A stretch of DNA of 64,000 nucleotides, from contig MU858197.1 in the NCBI GenBank assembly GCA_033297075.1, positions 30,023-94,022 on the forward strand, read 5' to 3'. The notes under the pieces are model-generated. The model made no database searches. It was not told where the DNA came from and saw only the letters and a program-made list of their open reading frames with translations. This document shows positions 12,401 to 24,212 of the stretch, one piece after another. The translations under genes and the position numbers were made by a program. Within the stretch, counting starts at the first letter, position 1, and every line of letters begins with the position of its first letter. This stretch comes from Rhypophila decipiens (taxonomy: Eukaryota; Ascomycota; Sordariomycetes; Sordariales; Naviculisporaceae).

Positions 12401-13071
12401 TGTACCCATCTCGCGATGCTGCTACGAGTCTGGACCCGGGCGGCCTTCATGATCCACATCTTCTTCTCCTGGACGCCATGAGCAGTCTCTCTTGACTCTT
12501 GCGACGAGATGTCCTGAGGGATCTCCTGGGAAAGAGTGAGAAACTCGGGGGCCTGGCTGTAGGGAATTGAGAAAACCAGAGCGCTATCCTGGGTGTACGA
12601 GAAGGAATTGGAGGTGGAGGGCAGCTCTGTGACCGAAATATTAGACGGAATGGGGACTGCGTTCACCAGAGGGGCCTTGGAGGCTTCGGCGGAATGCGAT
12701 TCGGGGAAAACGAGAGTCAAGAGAGCGAGGTGGTCGGCACCAGCGGGGACCGGTGCAGTCTCATCGAAACTCTGCCAATTCCACGATGTCTCAGGCGCAA
12801 CTCGAAGCCTCCTGCTCCCTTCCACCAGGGAAGACCATTCGGCCTTCCTGACACTCCTGGCAGCATCGAACAGGCTGTCTTCCAAAAGACCGATGTACGT
12901 AGTGCTGACCAACACGGCGACAAGGCAGATGGTGTGGATAGGGTGGGTCGAGGCAACCTTTGAAAGGGCCTGGAGGAACGGTGTTGACTTTCGGTTGAGC
13001 CAGGACGGAGCGGCAGCTTGCGAGGCGGGCTGCTCGCCCCGGAATCGAGACGGGAGAAGGCTCGACATCAT
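9473..13071 (-). CDS. HMG1: 3-hydroxy-3-methylglutaryl-CoA reductase
   Basis: ER-membrane enzyme that reduces HMG-CoA to mevalonate with NADPH, the committed step of sterol and isoprenoid synthesis. Exons 13071-9927 and 9870-9473 (GTGAGT...CCTAG intron, 56 nt) give 1180 aa, a usual length for filamentous fungi. An N-terminal hydrophobic segment is followed by a lumenal region. A multi-span sterol-sensing region lies at about residues 240-430 (including [13 protein letters not shown]). A linker leads to the catalytic domain with [12 protein letters not shown] (about 790), [42 protein letters not shown] and, near the C-terminus, the catalytic His in HNRSAPP. The intron falls just before the last catalytic segment. 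Sterol feedback through the membrane region is expected from the family but not demonstrated here. Confidence 0.97.
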
Positions 13072-15551
13072 AGTCAGGGTCGGTTTGTAGGATCGGAATT
13101 GGGTTACCGGCGACCGGTAGACATCGGACAGCGGACGGCGAAAGAGTGGGAACGAAGATCTAGAACGCGGTTTGTATTAGCGACTGGGACCCGAGAGCTG
13201 GGATATAACTGGCAAAGCGGCTAGAAATCAAGTTGCTTTCTCGCCTGCCATATTCCCTGATTCACTCTTGGAGGCAAAGAATTGCACAGGCGTCGGGGTC
13301 GTTTGGAGACCTTAACAGGATTGCCAGTGCAGAGTGAAGTAATGCAAAGAGGAAGAATGCTTACCAGCAGACGTTGAAAGACAGCCGAGCTAGACCCCGC
13401 GATATGATGATGTCGGTCGCGTTCGGCGTGGCGCCTGGTAGCTGTCACGGGAAACTTTGTTTTCTCGTTTGGTGACAGACAGTGAGCCGGTAATTCGGCT
13501 GGCGGGGATTGTCTGATCTTTTGGTTGCGCACGGTGGATGCGGTGAAAGTGGGTTGATGCTCCAGTCGTGAATCCAGGTATACCCGACCAAGAGTCAAGA
13601 GTCCCGAATGCTCAAGTCGAGGTCGTCAGGTGCTTTCGTTTGCAAGAGTATGAACGGTGGAAGCAAGCGAGTCCGGAGATTTCCTGATTTGGGAAGTTCC
13701 TCGAATTTTGAAGCTCGGTCCAACACCCGATGCGATTGGAGTTGGCGTTTCCCCAAAGGTTTCAATCGGGTTAATCAGGGACTTGCAGCAAAAAAAAGGG
13801 GGAAGGAACTGTGAGGGCGGTGAGTCGTCCGATCTTTGATCTCAACCAAGAAACTTGTAATTTGAAGCCAATTGACGGCGATTGTCTCAATACTCGTGGA
13901 GGAGTTTGTAGAAAAACGTTTTGAAAGGGTTGAACCAAACAGAGAGGGTAGTGCCTCTCCTCAAACCGCTGAATAAACCGGTCAACAACAGTCTTTTGTA
14001 GAAAAGGAGAAAAAAAGAATTTCAATTAAATGGGGGCGACACGACGTTCCGGTAACAAGAATCTTGGGGGGGCACCACTGCCGTTCGAGTTTAGCGTATC
14101 GACGTAACAACCCCACCAAACGTGGCTCGTCGCCGGTTGATTCGTCGGACCTGCCAGGACCCCAGCAGCCCGGATCAGGGCTTCGCTCTAGCGATAAGAC
14201 TTGACCCAGAAGAGGCACTCTTGTATGGGATGCAGTGGTGATCGATGCATGGAAATTGTTGGCAGCCGTTGAATTTGACCTGACACTGGAAGAAGTTCTC
14301 GAAACCCCTTTTTTGGCTGCTTATAATAGCAAATATCAAAGACATTCTTGTCCTATGTCACTGTGGCTCATCCCGTGGCCAATTGTTGACGCGGTGCCTT
14401 CTTTGTGTCTCCTTGGGGATTGGTCGAGTGTCACTCAAGGAAATCCCTAACAATTGTTCTCGACCCCTGTCACGAGGTACATCCGGTCATCCACCGTATC
14501 GATTGTCGAGAGCACTGGAAGAAGCACTCGCCGGCCCGACGGAAACTTGGTGCACTGAGCTGCACCTTGAGGAGCCAACGAGATAAGCAATGCGGCCGTA
14601 GTCCAACTGTACAGCATCAAGGAACTCACTAGATCAAATATGGCCGAAAACAAGGCAGTTGGGCGGCACGGCACGATAGTATAGTGTACTTGATCATGAT
14701 GGAAGCTGGCCGATTTTTGTGAGATTTTTGTCGTTCAACTTCTGGATCCAGTGGCTGGCCGAGCGGATGTCTTTGCGGCCAAAAGCTGTGAGTGGTCAGT
14801 GCCACGATTGTGTACGTCGTCAGCTCCACTCTTTAGGGGTCGGAAATTGCGGCGTGGACCTGACAAGCACAGCACGCTAGCGACCCCAGTTTGCCCTGAA
14901 AGTTGGCCTGTGCTGGCCCCGCTCTTTATCACCGTTCTCGGCTTGAGCCTTTGAGGGGTTTCGATCTTATAAGATCTGATAAACATCCTCCGTGGACTTC
15001 GTCCGCGATGAGTTCACAAACGATGGAAAGGTAGCCGTTTAACGTTAATGGTATAAATTAGGCTACCTTGATATAAACTCTTGTCAGTATAAATCTACCA
15101 TTCACAAAAGGTCAGAGCCTAAAGTGAAATTCAGCACATTGTGTTGGAGGGACCAGGCAGATTCCGTACACCACTTGCCGGTTGCAAGCAATACTGAATG
15201 CGGTCCTGAGGCGGCCCAGTACAATCTCCATCTCGACTTCATCCTTTTACTCAGTCACACCACTACTCGTAGTTGTAGTCTTGACAACTTCCACTATCGG
15301 GCTGCGTAGATGACAGTTTAGGCTCAAAGTTTACTGTTCAGACTATCTGGCCAAACTCTTAGTGGACGACCTAAAACCCTATCGTCAGCTCCTCTCGTTA
15401 TTTTAGTTGTTCCTAGGCCCTACCTATCGTCAGCTCCTCATCAGCCTCTTTTACCGTTTTACGGTATCTGCATAACTCGAGTGATCCGCCGCACCCACTG
15501 CCATCAACCCATCAGCACTCAACATTCACAACTCGGCACAAAAACCCCACA
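13072..15551. other. Long divergent intergenic region (HMG-CoA reductase / nicotinamidase)
   Basis: 2.5 kb between two divergently transcribed genes. It must contain both promoters and probably a long 5' leader for the reductase. I see no convincing gene, RNA or repeat, and no element I can name with confidence. Confidence 0.5.
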
Positions 15552-16735
15552 ATGGCTGAACAAGACGGCGTCAAGCGTGCGCTGATTGTGGTGGACATGC
15601 AAGAGGACTTTTGCCCACCCGTAAGTCTGCCTAGTCTATTTTCTGTCCTTTCCCGAGTATAAACGTACACAACGCATCAAGCAAATCGATTCCCCTCACA
15701 TCGGGAGTCGTGAATGCGGCGCGGGAGTGCGACGCTGCTTCTTTCGTCGTTGCTATTCGACGTCCCCGCCGTCTTATTGCATCGCATCGTATCACGCGTA
15801 TGGAGTACGGAGTACGAGTCCGGTCCTCCCCCATACAGGCTACCGTTCAAGTAATGGGTTTGTCAGGTCACGACATATTGTCCGGTTTTATTTCTCAGCC
15901 TTGTAGTTCAACGCTTGATCATTAATCTGCCATCTTGCCAACGGCCATATGCACCTGATACCACCTGCCCTTACCTGCTCACCTACTCACTCACTCACTC
16001 CTGTCAACAAACCCCTGTTCTCACCAAAGCCCCCTTCTATAAACAAACGTGCCAACTCAGTCATACTGCCATTCTCTAACAAACACTGACCGTAAAAAAC
16101 AGCACGGCTCCCTAGCAGTCCCCCTAGGCCGGACCCTCTCCCCCCTAATCAACACCCTCCTCGGCCTTCCCCCATCCAAATTCTCCCTAAAAATAGCAAC
16201 AAAGGACTGGCACCCACAATCCCACATCTCATTCGCCTCCAACCACACCAACAAATACCCCTTTGTCGACTTCGCAACAATCACAAACCCCTACAACCCC
16301 CTCGAAAAATACGAAACCCGTCTCTGGCCAGACCACTGCATCCAAAACACGCCCGGAGCCGAAATCATCCCGGAACTAGACAAATCTCAATTTACCCATG
16401 TCATTGAAAAGGGCACGGATCCTAGGGTGGAGATGTACAGCGCTTTTCATGACCCGTTTACCGCTCCACGGGTAAGTGACTCTGGACTGGGAGATTTACT
16501 CAAGCAACACGAGATAAAGGAGGTGTACGTGGTAGGTCTGGCGGGGGATTATTGTGTACGATGTACAGCGGAGGATAGTGTCAAGGAGGGATTCACTACG
16601 TATGTGATTGAGGAGGGGACTAAGGCTGTTGATCCGTCTGCTTGGGAGGCTAGCAAGACGGAGATGGAACAAAATGGGGTGAAGGTTGTGAGTAAGGGGG
16701 ATGAAGTTGTCAAGAGGCTGTTTGGGGAGATTTAA
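15552..16735 (+). CDS. PNC1: Nicotinamidase (isochorismatase-like hydrolase)
   Basis: Deamidates nicotinamide to nicotinate in the NAD+ salvage pathway. Exon 1 15552-15620 ends at a perfect GTAAGT donor; exon 2 16103-16735 follows an AACAG acceptor; total 233 aa. The catalytic triad is visible: Asp15 in LIVVDMQEDF, Lys126 in VIEKGTD, and the nucleophile Cys near residue 174 in GLAGDYCV. The metal site DWHPQSH (Asp58, His60, His64) is intact. The start follows a typical fungal leader (ccacaATGGC). The intron of 482 nt is several times longer than the other introns in this window; I found no extra exon in it that would extend a known domain. Its 3' end converges on STI1 across the hairpin element at 17.1-17.3 kb. 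Confidence 0.93.
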
Positions 16736-17133
16736 CCTTGATAGTTGACGGGGAGGAAGAGATGGTCTGATTGAGTCCCGATGGGAGAAGAAACAGAAGA
16801 CGAGCATTTGTTTTTTTTTTTGCTAGTAATGAGATTATGCCATAGTATACCATGTCATTACGTCTGAATCTGAATTGTATTGGGGATGGTTCGTGGACCT
16901 TGCGTTTGCAAAAGCATACAAGCTATATCAAGAATAACATATCATGTTAACTCAGAAAGCTGAAGTCAATACAATTTTCGGTTCCGCGTGTCGTTTTGAC
17001 AGTGTGAACGAATACTGCAAACCAAGAACAAATCTTCAACTAAACTGAAACCAAGGTGAAAAGAATGACAAGAAAAATGACGACAGAAAACAAGACAAAA
17101 ATACACGAAAAAGGCCAAACTGACATAAAGCTC

Positions 17134-17296
17134 GGGGCATCCCCGTGGGAATGCCCCTACGAAAAGCCTCGTGGGCTTTTACTTGGGGGGAGGCAGCTCG
17201 GGGGATCGAACCCCTAACCTGCCTCCCCCAGCCAGGGAGGTGACTTATGGGCAGGAGCTTACCACTGGATAACCTACTGCCCATAAGTCACCCCCC
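17134..17296 (-). ncRNA. Nested-hairpin, tRNA-like element (possible tRNA-derived SINE or structured RNA)
   Basis: Four inverted repeats lie side by side. 17134-17157 has a 7-bp GGGGCAT/ATGCCCC stem. 17162-17180 has a 7-bp AAAAGCC/GGCTTTT stem. 17186-17229 has an 11-bp perfect stem enclosing a 4-bp stem with loop atcgaa. 17235-17253 and 17278-17296 have 19-nt arms with 18 matches and a 24-nt loop. Read on the minus strand, the inner hairpin (17214-17201) is a T-arm with a good Pol III B box (GGTTCGATCCC), and upstream lies an A-box-like TTATCCAGTGG. The cloverleaf does not close properly: acceptor and anticodon arms are non-canonical. That makes a functional tRNA unlikely and a tRNA-derived retroelement, decayed tRNA or structured RNA more likely. 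Confidence 0.4.
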
Positions 17297-17750
17297 TGTT
17301 AGAAGAGGTATTTTTTGCCGAGACTGTTGTGAAGTTTATCTCTCAGAATAAGGTTCAAGGATGGGGACTGGTCACGGCTAACCATGTGATGGCATGCCTG
17401 GAGATAGCTGTCTGCCACAAGTTGCTGTTTGAGAAGACAGTGGCCAGGCCGTCTAGAGCAGCATGAAGAGGGTCAATTCGGCTTGAAATTTACACTCGAC
17501 GGCGGCGGGTCGTCTCTGGATATATAGGAGTGCACTCAGGTCCGCTTCATTGCAAACAAACACTCCATCGCGTCCTATGGTGATCACGAATGCGACAATT
17601 AATGTCTTGTTTTGATAAATGGCGAGTGTCATACAGGTACTAAATATCAGAACAAGCCTATAAACTCCTCCCACACCAGTATTAATGCCCGCCCAACCAT
17701 AAAGCGTTCATGACACAAACATAACATCTTCATTCAGCTCATCAAACTCC

Positions 17751-19703
17751 TTACCGCCCCATCCGGATCACACCAGCAGCAACCAGTTTCTGGATCTTGG
17801 TCCTCACTCCCGGGTTCCTCATATGCTCAGCCAACGCCGCAGGGTCGGATTGCGCCTGTTGGAGGATGGCCTGCATGACTGGATCTGCCATGATGCCCAT
17901 GATCTAGATTCGACAAAGTTAGCAACACGACCTTGGTACTGCAAAAGCTACATCCAAGGCTTACCTCGGGGTCTTTGGCCAGTCTCTCCCTGGTCTGATC
18001 TTCGGTCTCGTTCTCGCGGGCCGCATACATGGCGGTGAACGCCTTTTGCTGTTGCTGCTCAATCTCCCTGGCGTTCGCGCCGTTGTGGTGCTCCATGTCA
18101 ACGTGGAGCGCCTCAGTGCAGGCATCTACAGACTTGCTGTACTCGCGCATGCCGAAATATGCTTGCGCCTTGCGAATGTAGGCTCTGATGAACTTGGGAT
18201 CCTTCTTGATGGCCGCGTCGCAGTCTTCCACAGCGCTAGGGAACTCGAACAGCTTGATGAAAGCCGCAGCACGGTTGCTGTAGCCTCTCGGGTCGTCTGG
18301 CGCGCGCTTGACCATCTCCGAGTACGCAGCCACCGCGCCAGGCCAATCCGACTCCTTGAACTTCTTGTTACCTTCCTCACGCGCCTCCTCTGCCTTGGCG
18401 GGGTCAATGTACGCCTTCTTTGCATCCTCAATCTTTTTCTTCTCAGCAGCCCGAACCTTGTTGAGGACGTCGGGCGTGCGATGCTCGCGCAGCGACATGT
18501 TGTAGTAGTCAATCGCCTGGGCGAGGTCGCCTTGCTTCTCGAATGCAGTACCAATACGGGCATACGACTTGGCGATGATCTTGAAGTCGGCATACAAGGT
18601 GCGGCCCTCCTCGACCGCCTTCTGACACGTTTCGATACACGCTTGGAAATCCCCCTTCTCGAAATAGGCTGCACCGAGGTTGTTAAGGTAAGTAATGTCC
18701 TTGTGGAGGTCCCAGGCAGCCTGGTAGTGCTTGATCGCCTCGTCAAAGTTGCGCTTCTTGTAGTTCTCGGTGCCGAGGGCCTTCTCCTTGTCGGCAGCTT
18801 CCTTGGCCTTCTTCTTTTCCAGAGCCTCCTCGTCCTCGGGTTCGGGGGTGGGCTCCTTCTTGGGCTCAGCGGCCTTGGGAGCGGGACGGGCATCGGGCAT
18901 CGGCACATCTTCTTCCGCCTCGGTCGCACGAGAGCCGGAGGCACCGCCTTGGCCGGGAGGGGCCATATCCATGTCGATACCCATCAGCACTCCGAGAACC
19001 TGGATCATTCTGGGGTCGCTGAAAAGATCCTGTGCATTCTTGGGGTTCTGCTTGATCGCCTGGAGCTTAGCCATGAATGCAGGGTCGGCGAGGTAGCCGC
19101 TGGTCTTGGGGTTGCCGGCGAGCTTTTGGAGGAGGTTCGGGTCGGTGAACATTTGGCCAATACCACCGCTCGGGTCGCCAAGACCACCTAGACATATGGG
19201 TCAGCTATTGTCAGGTCTTTTGAGACACCACAATCAAGAGTGCGCTTACCTCCACCAGCCTCCTGCTCCATCGCTCGCTGGACTGACGCAAGATCGTTCT
19301 TCATGCCGGCATTGTTAGGGTCCAGCTTCAAGCCTTCTTCGTATGCGTCGTTGGCCCCGAGCAAATCGCCTTTGCCGTACAGCGCAGTTCCCTTGCGACC
19401 CCATCCCTTTGGCCAGTCAGGCTTCAGCTGTGTTGTCTTGTCGGCGTCTTCGAGGGCGTGGTCCCAATCCTTTTTGGACGCATAGGCGGCGGATCTGTTA
19501 CTGTACAGGATGTGATTTGAGGGGTCGATGGCGATGGCTTGTGTGAACTTTTCACTACGGGAGGAAGAATGCAATGTCAGTGAAGAGGTCTCGGAGTATA
19601 ACATTGTGCCAAGCAAGCGTGGCACGACTTACATGGCCTCGTCAAAGTTCTTTGCGGCAATGGCCTTGTTGCCGAGAGCTTTGAGCTCGTCTGCGGTAGA
19701 CAT
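17751..19703 (-). CDS. STI1: Hsp70/Hsp90 organising co-chaperone STI1 (HOP)
   Basis: Cytosolic adaptor that bridges Hsp70 and Hsp90 during client transfer. Exons 19703-19633, 19554-19250, 19187-17965 and 17903-17751 give 583 aa, the normal family length. Domain order: TPR1 (about residues 2-110, starting ADELKALGNKAIAAKNFDEA), DP1 with NPKNAQDLFSDPRMIQVLG, a charged linker with PEPEDEEALEKKKAKE, TPR2A, TPR2B (SNRAAAFIKLFEFPSAVEDC), then DP2 on the last small exon (IMADPVMQAILQQAQ). Intron boundaries are GTAAGT/CGTAG, GTAAGC/TCTAG and GTAAGC/TCTAG. A 381-codon open frame exists on the opposite strand here; I treat it as a codon-bias shadow. Confidence 0.96.
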
Positions 19704-21877
19704 GTTGCTTGTCAGGGCAGGAGTATTGAGAAGGTAATAGTATTAGAGTGTCGGTAGTGGTGTGTGAGAAAATATGGTATGTTATGGTTTGTCTCAGTAA
19801 ACTCAGGATGCTCGTGCTCAGTGGAAAATCAACAACAGAAGAAGACCAGGCTGGAATCAGGCAGATAGAAGAATTTCAGTCAGCGGCTCAAGCTGCAGAA
19901 CGGGGCGCGCAGAAAGCGTGGAAAGCTCTAGACTTTCGATGCCTTTCGATGGCCCGAGCTCCTGATTGGCGGGGAAGTGCCCCTCCTGAGTTCACAAGCT
20001 CCCAGTCCGTTTTTGGTGTGGGGTTGATGGCCGGCTTGGCATTGGCTGCGGTGAGGCTTCACAACCCCACCCCGGCGACGTCAACTCTGTCAAATCTCGA
20101 CAATTATTTGATACTTCCCGGCGCAGGCGTCCGTCATTCGTGTATCATTGGTAGTACTGTTTGGGATTGTTGATTTGGACGGCGTCCGGCATACTTTCCT
20201 GTTCTGTGAGACTGGCACTCGGCCACAAGGTTCAGCAACCAGATATAAGCGAATTTCGACCAATCATGTGTCGAGTGGTTCTGCGACGGGTACAAGGAGG
20301 ATGAAGAATATCGTCAGAGCCTAGCTCAACATCGGGGTTCGAAGCCCATGAGATGGGACGGACCACACTAATAAGGCTCATCTAGTGTACAAATGGTTAA
20401 GAGTTGAGAGCCGGCATCAGCTGAGATATATATTAGGTCTGCCTCCTGATCCGAGGAGTCTGAAGGGATATAGCAAGCCCATAATAATGTTATGAAATAC
20501 CTGCGCAGCCTACTGCTGAGACATTGGGCCTGCTTGCTTGAAGTATTGTGCCTAGATTTCATATATATATAGGGGGAGGGCGAACTCCCCGTCTTGATGT
20601 CTTCTATGCAATTCTGACATAAAATGCCTAGAATCATTGTCGTTGACTCATCTTAGATATCAATATCAGCTTACCAACGCTTCTAGACATGAGGGCACTC
20701 ATAGAGTGAACAACAGCCTCCTCAAGGCCCGCCTCTTCTTATCACTGCCTCATGCTCAAGCTCGGGACGATTCGAGAGCTTCCACACATGAAGCAAGCAT
20801 TTAAAGTGTTGAGATTTCAACAAGACACTGAGAAAACAAAGATGAGTAGAAGCAGTAGCGCCTCAATGTCCATATTTATCGCCATGTGTTAATAATCAAC
20901 TGCGCTCGGCGCCTCTATCGGCTCATCGTTTTACTGGCTAGGTAGTTACCTATTAATATCTCTGTCTAAGATACCTTAACCTTCTTAGCCTTATATGATA
21001 GTGCCATCTCATAAAATCAAAGCTGGGAATGCTTTAGGCGGGTAGCTCAATGACAACATGAAGTTGTGAGCACACAAATCAGTACGTAAAACAAACAGAT
21101 TAAACCAGTTAGATTTCATAAAGCAAGCCGTCGGAATACCAGACTGAGCTTTCATTCTGAAAACACCAAGAAAAAGTCACGATGCATCAAGTGGCGCCGT
21201 CAACGTCCGAATTCCGAAAGATAGCATATGTCCTCTCTCTCGATCCAACGAGAAGTCTCTCTCCAAACTGAGACAAAAGTTCGTGTTACATCAGACGCAC
21301 GACTAACCGACTTGATTGAAGCCACCCAAGGGCTAGATCCCGAATAGAGTCAAATAAAACGCTTAACCACGACCCTACGGCTGCCGGCAACCATCGTTGG
21401 AAAAAACGGCACAAATGCCGACAAACTACTGATATGGTGGGCGGCATCTGGTTGGATCGTTGAGACGTTGGGGCTTACCACGGACCGCACCGTCGACAGG
21501 GTTTTCAACGGACATCCGACGACGTGTGTGATTCGGGCCATGGTAAATCGCGGTACTATCTGTTTTTGGTTACTTGATCTCTTGATGCATTCCGTACTAC
21601 ACCACCAACTTCTTATCACGTAATTGGATATCCATGGGCGTTTTGATAAATATGAAGACGGCTTCCCCAGCCCCATCCCGGCATGTCTTGCCCGGAACCA
21701 GATGAGACACACAGACACGGGTCGATCAACCTTCCAGTTGGGTTCATCCATTCCTGTCGTAAATGGTCCCTGGTTCCTCTCGTTATAGCCTCTCAATCTC
21801 ATACGACCCATCTCGAGGTTCTCAGCCAAAATTCAAGCATCATCATTATCCAAACTAACCCAGAGGGAATCACCAAA
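19704..21877. other. Intergenic: STI1 promoter and upstream region of MFS gene
   Basis: 2.2 kb with no supportable gene. The 20640-21180 part is AT-rich and could be decayed sequence. A B-box-like ggttcgaagcc occurs near 20336, without a closing cloverleaf. Confidence 0.45.
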
Positions 21878-23512
21878 ATGCGGCTACACACCCTCCACGA
21901 ACTGGACAAGACAGAAGGGACAGTTCAGCTCCGCAAAGAACATGACTCCGACACCTCCTCCCTGGTGCTGGTCCCACGACCCTCCTCAGCAGACCCAAAC
22001 GACCCCCTCCGCTGGCCCATCTACAAGAAGAACATCGCCTTCCTATCCGTCTGCGCCTTCACCTTCCTAACCAACTATGGCATCGGCGGTCTCGCTCCAG
22101 CGTTCTACATTCTCTCCCTCGAATTCGACAAGTCCATGACCGAGACTTCTGACCTTCTCCTGTGGCCGATCCTCGTCCTGGGCGTGTTCAACTTCTTCTG
22201 GGTCCCGATAGCCAATTACTTTGGTAAACGGCCCGTCTTTGTCTTTTGCTCGGGGTTGCTTTGCGTGTGCTTTTTCTGGGGCGCTTTGGCGGGCTCGTTT
22301 CAGTCGTTGCTCTGGTCCAACATCATTGCTGCGTTTGCTGGCTCGTCAACTGAAGCTTTGGGCGCGAGCATCGTAAATGACTTGTTCTTTCTGCATGAAC
22401 GGGGGACCAAGATGGGGTTGTATATGAATTTCATTTCTGGCGGGAATACCATCGGCCCGTTGATTTGTGGGTTTATCATCACGGGGTTGAGTTGGCGGTG
22501 GCACAAGTGGATTGCTGTTATTCTGACGGCAGTCAATTTTGTTACCGTTCTGCTGTTTGTTCCTGAGACGAGGTATTTCCGGGATGAGAATCTGAACGTG
22601 GCGGGTTCGGACTCGGAGGCTGTCATTTCGGCTCCGCCGTCAAACGAGAAAGTCGATCAGGGTGGAAAAGAGGAGGCTGCTCTTGGGGTGCCGCAGGTTC
22701 CCAAGAAGTCGTGGATGCAAGAGCTCAGTCTTTGGTCGGGAGTAGCGCCGGACACTACTCTGTTCAAGATGTTTGTTCGGCCGCTTCCCATGTTTGTTTA
22801 CCCCTGTGTGGTGTATTCGTTCCTTGGGTATGCCGTCTCGTTGGTGTTGACGGTGGCTGTCAACATCTTGAACTCGTTCGTCTTGCAGGCTCCTCCATAC
22901 AGCTGGTCGCCCATGATCAACGGCTTGATAAACATCCCGGGCCTCATTGGGAATCTTGCCGGTAGCTTCGCCGGAGGCTGGCTGGTGGATCTGTTCTGTG
23001 ACTGGCGGACTCGACACAACCACGGCATCTATGAGCCCGAGAATAGGCTCTATCTCAACATCCTGCCGTTGCTCATTACCGGGGCGGGATGCTTGGTTTT
23101 TGGGTACGGCGTGGAGCACGCATTGCACTGGACCAGTTTGTTCTTTGGATATGGCATGGTGTCCTTTGCTCTGACAGCTGTGCCAACCATCACGATGGCC
23201 TATGTCTCGGATTGCTTGCTCCCCGTCAATGCGGACGCGCTCATGTTGGTCAATGGTTGGTCACTGTGACACTGTCCCTGAAGATCCTTCATCTGAGTTC
23301 CGCTAACGTATCGATTCACAGGAAGCAAAAACATCGTGGCGTTTGGATTCTTATATGGCGTCGTGCCTTGGGTAGAGGAAGTCGGGTATATCGATTGCTT
23401 CGGGACTCAGGCCGGAATCTTTGTGGCTGTCATTGCACTTGGAATGGCCCTGCTGATCCCCTTTGGCGCCAAGATTAGACACAAACAGGCCCTCTGGCGT
23501 ATCATTCTGTAG
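21878..23512 (+). CDS. MFS transporter, DHA1-like 12-TM
   Basis: Membrane permease of the major facilitator superfamily. Exon 1 21878-23255 and exon 2 23322-23512 (intron GTTGGT...TCACAG, 66 nt) give 522 aa. Visible features: a short cytoplasmic leader with DPNDPLRWPIYKKNIAF, the motif preceding TM1 of many fungal DHA1 members; TM segments from about residue 50; a gating signature around IVNDLFFLHERGTKMG; a hydrophilic central loop of about 70 residues rich in Glu/Ser; and a second six-TM bundle ending in LLIPFGAKIRHKQALWRI. Upstream in-frame ATGs exist, but 21878 fits the DHA1 N-terminus and has context ccaaaATGCG. The substrate cannot be inferred. Confidence 0.88.
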
Positions 23513-24212
23513 TCTTCGAGGGAAGGCCGCAGCGAACAACAGAACTGAAATGGGTTGGACGTTTGGCTGGATTCTGATGGCACAATTGTTTTGGTCTTGA
23601 GGAGGAATTCGGATGACCGATACAGATAAACCAGGTGCACAATGAAGGTTTAAAGATGGAAGGAAGCCTCTGGTGGATCGGTTTAAGATTCAAGTCGGAA
23701 CCTGCATATTCCTCTGTAACCAACTTTGAAGTTTGGTCATGGGGGGATCAGAGCACAACGAAGTGCACATATGGACTCCAAAGTTTTGTAGTGATTGATC
23801 GAGACGACAATATTGTCCGTCGAATTTCACACCCCCCCGGTGCACGTATTGAACGCTAGATCTGCAAGGCTATTAGAACTCTCCACGCCCAGAAACAAGG
23901 GTCCTGATCTTCTGACCAATGAACTTAGCGGCGCAATTCAACCCTTGGGACAAGGCTGTTTGGAGGGGTAAAATTTCCAATCGTGGCCAACCGAGTTAAC
24001 TTTAAGCTTCTTTCCATCAGCGCCGAACCAGTCACTCGGTCCAACTTCCCTGGTCTGCTACACTCAATTGATCCTCTCTTCAATCCATCTTTGCTGTCAA
24101 AACTCACCCTCCCCCAAACCCTGGCGATCTCCAGCTCCTAGATTCGCTGCAACGCGTCTGACTCACAACCCGTCGCATACCATACGCGAAGCATTCACGC
24201 GCCATCGCAACG
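23513..24212. other. Intergenic, no gene seen
   Basis: 700 bp between the DHA1 transporter and the Pol III subunit gene, both on the plus strand. It should hold the transporter terminator and the RPC34 promoter. No recognisable element. Confidence 0.5.

Noticed and set aside
11893..12495. 200-codon plus-strand frame opposite HMG-CoA reductase
   Set aside because: Antisense shadow of the reductase membrane region; no domain or start context.
18046..19191. 381-codon plus-strand open frame opposite STI1
   Set aside because: It mirrors the third STI1 exon exactly, is rich in Leu/Val/Gly as expected of an antisense frame of GC-biased codons, and has no domain. STI1 is unambiguous.
20270..20350. 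A-box- and B-box-like sequences suggesting a tRNA
   Set aside because: The B box (ggttcgaagcc) is good, but no acceptor, D or anticodon stem closes around it.
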